A stretch of DNA of 15,117 nt, taken from Chersky-822 sp035509195. Its GTDB lineage: Bacteria > Actinomycetota > Actinomycetes > Streptosporangiales > Streptosporangiaceae. Position numbers and translations under genes: made by a program. The notes under the pieces are model-generated. The model had not been told where the DNA came from and did not search any database. It saw nothing but the letters and a program-made list of their open reading frames with translations. The stretch spans positions 1 to 15,117 of the forward strand of contig DATJLT010000327.1 of the NCBI GenBank assembly GCA_035509195.1, written 5' to 3'. Shown here piece by piece: positions 13,130 to 15,117 of the stretch; the first letter of the stretch is position 1; every line of letters begins with the position of its first letter.

Positions 13130-15117
13130 TCACGCTAGCACGCCTGAGCGCACAGGGCTTACCGCGCGGCTGCCGGTCATGATCGCGAAAGCGACCGGCC
13201 GGCCGGCCCCGGCCACGTCAAGCACCACGCCAGCGATCTTCGCTCCGCCCAGGCTCAGCAGCAGCCAGTCAGCGCCTGCTGCCTGCCTGACTTCGGCCGC
13301 CACGTCCGCCTCATCGGGAAGCGCCGCGCAGGCGCCGATCGCCCGTGCCAGTGCCCGCCGCCCTGCGGTGTCAGCGCCTGGCAGGCGTTCCGCGCTCACG
13401 AAGGGAAGCCAAGGCAAGGCCAGGTCGTCACCCTCGCCTTCTGACAGCCGCCAGGCCGCGGTCGCCGGCCCCTCCGCCCGCACCCGCAGGTCAAGGCCGG
13501 GCAGCCCGTCGTCTGGCTGCTCTTCGGCCCGTTCGATGCTGACCCGCAGTTCCGGCCCGAGGCCAAGTTCAGCGGCACCGCGCTCGAGCAGGCAGGCGGC
13601 CAGCGGCACCGGCCAGGGCGCACTGCGCGGCAGTGCCCCGGCGTCGCGCATCCTGAGCCGGCGCACGCTGAGGACCGGCCGCCCGTCAGCACCGGCCGCT
13701 TCGACATTCCAGACCGTCTCTACGTCGGCCGGCCGCTGCCTGGGCACGAGCTCGCCCGCCGTCACCTCGGCCACCCGGATCGTCACCGGCCATGCCGGTT
13801 CGCCGGCAGGCACGGCGGCGAACACGGCCCGCTCCCAGCCGGCGAACATCAGCTTCCTGTGCGGAACGCAGAACTGCACAAGTTGCAGCGCCGCGTCACA
13901 CACTCCAGGACTGCCAAGCACCAGCGCGCGGTCCCTGGCATCCTCCGACTCGAACCACGATTCCCGGTCGAAACCTTCTGCGAGAGCGATGGCGGCTCGC
14001 GGGCCGCAGGGCCGGACGGACGTGATGCTCCTGAACCGTCCTTCCTGGAAGCACACCGGCCCGTAGACCTCAGAAGCGTCGACCACCCTGGCCTCGTCCT
14101 TCGAGGCAACGGCCGCCAGGTCGAAGGTTTCAAGGTCAATTTCTTCTCCGCCAGCAGGCTCCGGGCTGAACGTCGCACGGAAGTGCTCGACCGCGAAGCC
14201 GGTGCTATCGCACCGTATGACCACGGTGATGGCGTCGTCAGTTCGCAGCGCGCAGATCCTCAGCACCGCCGGGGCCTGCGCCCCGGCCAGCACGACAGGC
14301 GCGGCCATCACTACTCCGGCAGCAGCACGCACGGGCTGCCCGGCGAGGACGGAAGCGACCTGCGCCATGGCCTCGACGGCCATCGGCGGCGGCAGGAGCC
14401 CGACCCCGTCGATCAGGTAATCGGCCAGGTAAGGGTCGGTCAGCGAGCTGATCGTGACCTGCGTGACCAGTTCGATGGCCGGGTAGTGCACGAGGACCTG
14501 GCCGGCGAACCTGCCTGGCAGCCGGCCGTCGGCGGGACCGGCCAGCGCGATCGGCCTCGGGGCAGGCCAGCCAGCGCGGCCGTGAATCGCGAGCCTGGCA
14601 GGCAGTTCCCTGGCGCCCATGAGCTTCAGCAACTGCCGTGAGCCCGCCTCCACCAGCACAGGGGAGTAGCCGGCCGTCCGCATCAGCCCGGTCCACTCGG
14701 GCCGCTCGCCGAGACCGGTTCCCGACCAGGCCGGCCACTCCACGTGCAGCGAACGGCAGCCAGGGCTGAGCAAGGCGAGCCTTTCCCCGTACACGGCGAG
14801 TACCCCGCTCGCCAGCGCCACCATGCCGCCGCCCGCGATCCCGTACCGTCCGGCGACCGACCCGAAAGTGATGATGAGCTTGAGCCGCCCAGCCTCGCGG
14901 TCGCCGCCGTCAAGCGCGCGGACGGCGGTTACGAGCTGATCAAGCACGCGCGGCTGGTCGTGGGCATAGGCCTGGACCTCGGCCTGCGTCAGCGCGGCGA
15001 CCGCTCGCGGCGAAGCCGCGGCCGCCGCCTGCGCTACTGCCGTCACCCGGCCGAAACGCCGCTCGATCCGCCTGAGTGCAGCGCCGAGCGCCGCCGGGCT
15101 CGCCGGATTCACGATCT
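13130..15117 (-). CDS. PKS-like protein, KR-DH region with degenerate active sites (5' end outside window)
   Basis: The frame is open to the window end and enters in mid-ketoreductase, so only the C-terminal 660 or so residues are seen (numbering from codon 15112). Residues about 1-150 are a KR C-terminal half: RRIERRFGRVTAVAQAA, then LKLIITFGSVAGRYGIAG with Ser85 kept. The catalytic Tyr position (S+13) is V98 and the Asn position is S102. Residues about 205-490 are a double-hotdog dehydratase: DPYLADYLIDGVGLLPPPMAVEAMAQ has Tyr232 where the catalytic His is expected, while the Asp of the second half (D406 in GVCDAALQ) remains. The last 150 residues are weakly conserved and may be a decayed PPTase-like or docking region. 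No ACP is visible. It resembles iterative type I or enediyne/PUFA-like synthases, but is probably catalytically altered or structural. Confidence 0.72.
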   Translation of the reverse strand, partial: IVNPASPAALGAALRRIERRFGRVTAVAQAAAAASPRAVAALTQAEVQAYAHDQPRVLDQLVTAVRALDGGDREAGRLKLIITFGSVAGRYGIAGGGMVALASGVLAVYGERLALLSPGCRSLHVEWPAWSGTGLGERPEWTGLMRTAGYSPVLVEAGSRQLLKLMGARELPARLAIHGRAGWPAPRPIALAGPADGRLPGRFAGQVLVHYPAIELVTQVTISSLTDPYLADYLIDGVGLLPPPMAVEAMAQVASVLAGQPVRAAAGVVMAAPVVLAGAQAPAVLRICALRTDDAITVVIRCDSTGFAVEHFRATFSPEPAGGEEIDLETFDLAAVASKDEARVVDASEVYGPVCFQEGRFRSITSVRPCGPRAAIALAEGFDRESWFESEDARDRALVLGSPGVCDAALQLVQFCVPHRKLMFAGWERAVFAAVPAGEPAWPVTIRVAEVTAGELVPRQRPADVETVWNVEAAGADGRPVLSVRRLRMRDAGALPRSAPWPVPLAACLLERGAAELGLGPELRVSIERAEEQPDDGLPGLDLRVRAEGPATAAWRLSEGEGDDLALPWLPFVSAERLPGADTAGRRALARAIGACAALPDEADVAAEVRQAAGADWLLLSLGGAKIAGVVLDVAGAGRPVAFAIMTGSRAVSPVRSGVLA

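Noticed and set aside
13859..14641. 260-codon plus-strand frame opposite the PKS-like gene
   Set aside because: It has low-complexity Arg/Gly composition and no domain. The minus frame contains clear KR and DH segments.
1..15117. GATCT at both window ends, suggesting a restriction-cloned insert
   Set aside because: GATC sites are frequent inside the window, so this can be chance and gives no biological information.

Overview
The window comes from a high-GC actinobacterium. Evidence for this is the strong G/C preference at third codon positions, GTG starts, a stand-alone ClpC-type N domain protein, a DUF3618 protein, and an actinobacterial-style gcvT-gcvH operon. Several starts look leaderless. 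The genus cannot be fixed from the sequence; a soil Streptosporangiales- or Catenulispora-like lineage would fit. There is no rRNA, tRNA, insertion sequence, CRISPR array or phage gene. Most of the window is chromosomal housekeeping and accessory metabolism, with a secondary-metabolism-like block at the right end.

Left part (1-5710): the 3' end of an MFS permease with a very long extracytoplasmic loop before its last membrane helix; an alkylsulfatase-like metallo-beta-lactamase hydrolase; a convergent HAD hydrolase; and, divergent from that, a large secreted alkaline-phosphatase-superfamily phosphoesterase with a strong ribosome binding site and a hairpin terminator. Middle part (5711-10424): a small DUF3618 membrane protein with a 15-bp tandem repeat in its N-terminal codons; a two-repeat Clp N protein without ATPase domain; a tightly packed minus-strand operon gcvT-gcvH-PLP aldolase/deaminase; and a divergent pterin-4a-carbinolamine dehydratase.

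Right part (10425-15117): a 680-bp non-coding stretch, a cytochrome P450, a divergent Sua5/YrdC-type protein, and the 3' part of a polyketide-synthase-like protein. The PKS-like protein has a ketoreductase region that has lost its catalytic Tyr and Asn, and a dehydratase region that has Tyr in place of the catalytic His. The Sua5-like gene starts 4 nt after the PKS-like stop, so the two are probably co-translated; the P450 follows 114 nt downstream on the same strand.

The most unusual signal is a pair of intergenic repeat clusters, at 6373-6511 and 10613-10751. Each holds four copies of the same 22-bp degenerate dyad (CAWC-N2-TGG-N6-GWTGCTG) with identical start-to-start spacing of 43, 31 and 43 bp. 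The clusters align without gaps at an offset of exactly 4240 bp and lie in unrelated gene contexts. This looks like a dispersed structured element family that I cannot assign to a named class.
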